This document shows positions 33,109 to 33,302 of a stretch of 33,302 nucleotides of DNA, piece by piece. The translations under genes were made by a program, and so were the position numbers. The notes under the pieces were generated by a model, which saw only the letters and a program-made list of their open reading frames with translations, was not told the origin of the DNA and searched no databases. Positions within the stretch are counted from its first letter, which is position 1; each line of letters opens with the position of its first letter. This DNA is from Azolla pinnata (lineage: Eukaryota > Streptophyta > Polypodiopsida > Salviniales > Salviniaceae), in assembly GCA_037176905.1 (NCBI GenBank), contig JBBBWG010028190.1, forward strand, positions 12,699-46,000, written 5' to 3'.

Positions 33109-33142
33109 TGTGCAAGACGACGAGGGGCCGGGGCACCGCCAT
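33109..33142 (-). promoter_or_regulatory. First part of a predicted spliced upstream ORF
   Basis: ATG at 33142 in a good context (GACATGG) starts MAVPRPLVVLH and reaches the GTAAGC donor after 34 nt. Spliced to 32755, it continues for a total of 36 codons, including four consecutive Cys, and ends at a TGA just past the pseudokinase AUG in another frame. It would therefore overlap the main start and could repress it. Alternatively this is the first coding exon of another transcript. Confidence 0.35.
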
Positions 33143-33290
33143 GTCTTCTCCGCGGAGACAACAGAATCGCACAGTCCGTGCAGAAACAGACAAGCAAGAG
33201 ACTTTTTCTGCTACGAACCAAACGAAACGAAGAACGAAGAAAAATGAGAATGAAAAAGGAAGGTCGGCGAAGAAGAAAGACGACTTTTCA

Positions 33291-33300
33291 AAACCCTAAA
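33291..33300. promoter_or_regulatory. Telo-box-like motif AAACCCTAAA
   Basis: Matches the plant telo-box, about 595 bp upstream of the pseudokinase start codon. Motif match only. Confidence 0.4.
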
Positions 33301-33302
33301 AA

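Larger units (their letters stand above)
32699..33302 (-). promoter_or_regulatory. 5' leader and promoter of the pseudokinase gene, probable 5'-UTR intron
   Basis: On the minus strand an ideal donor CACAG/GTAAGC ends at 33109 and a good acceptor TTCCTCTAG/GTCTAG precedes 32755, giving a 353-bp intron in the leader. Purine- and pyrimidine-rich tracts and telo-box-like motifs (33047-33055 region and 33291-33300) are typical of plant 5' regions. The transcript start is not known and may lie beyond the window. Confidence 0.5.

Overview
The window looks like nuclear DNA of a land plant. Reconstructed genes have many short exons joined by GT-AG introns. The quinolinate synthase has the plant SufE-NadA fusion and a plastid-type N-terminus. 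Other families are plant-typical: a BRANCHLESS TRICHOME-like coiled-coil protein, a plant SAM-domain protein and a myristoylated receptor-like cytoplasmic kinase. Telo-box motifs (AAACCCTA) lie near gene 5' ends. Long amino-acid homopolymers and a YhhW-type pirin hint at a non-flowering plant (bryophyte, lycophyte or fern grade), but that is inference. No tRNA, rRNA, CRISPR, virus or intact transposon was recognised.

Layout. 1-706: simple repeats and 5' flank. 707-5374 (+): quinolinate synthase, 7 exons, about 823 aa. 6417-12767 (-): mitochondrial ABC half-transporter of the ATM/ABCB7 family, 20 exons, about 750 aa, convergent with the first gene. 12768-14354: divergent promoter region. 14355-17374 (+): coiled-coil protein, 2 exons, about 727 aa. 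17375-19478: intergenic, with GATCAT and ATGC repeats. About 19.5-22.5 kb (+): SAM-domain gene; the last two coding exons are clear (21237-22542), the 5' exon is unresolved. 23374-26478 (-): pirin/YhhW-like cupin, six exons read, extreme N-terminus unresolved. 26.5-30.0 kb: repeat-rich intergenic DNA. 30072-32698 (-): RLCK pseudokinase, 4 exons, 668 aa, with a leader reaching the window end that probably contains an intron and an upstream ORF.

Functional links. Quinolinate synthase (a 4Fe-4S enzyme with a built-in SufE domain) and the ATM transporter (export of sulfur/glutathione species for cytosolic Fe-S assembly) are both Fe-S related and sit tail-to-tail; they act in different organelles, so the pairing may be chance. 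The remaining genes show no shared pathway.

The most notable points are a kinase-fold protein lacking most catalytic residues, similar TACGGA/TACG microsatellites upstream of three successive plus-strand genes, two predicted upstream ORFs touching main start codons, and a strong tendency for introns and gene flanks to carry their own local tandem duplications (units about 34-284 bp).
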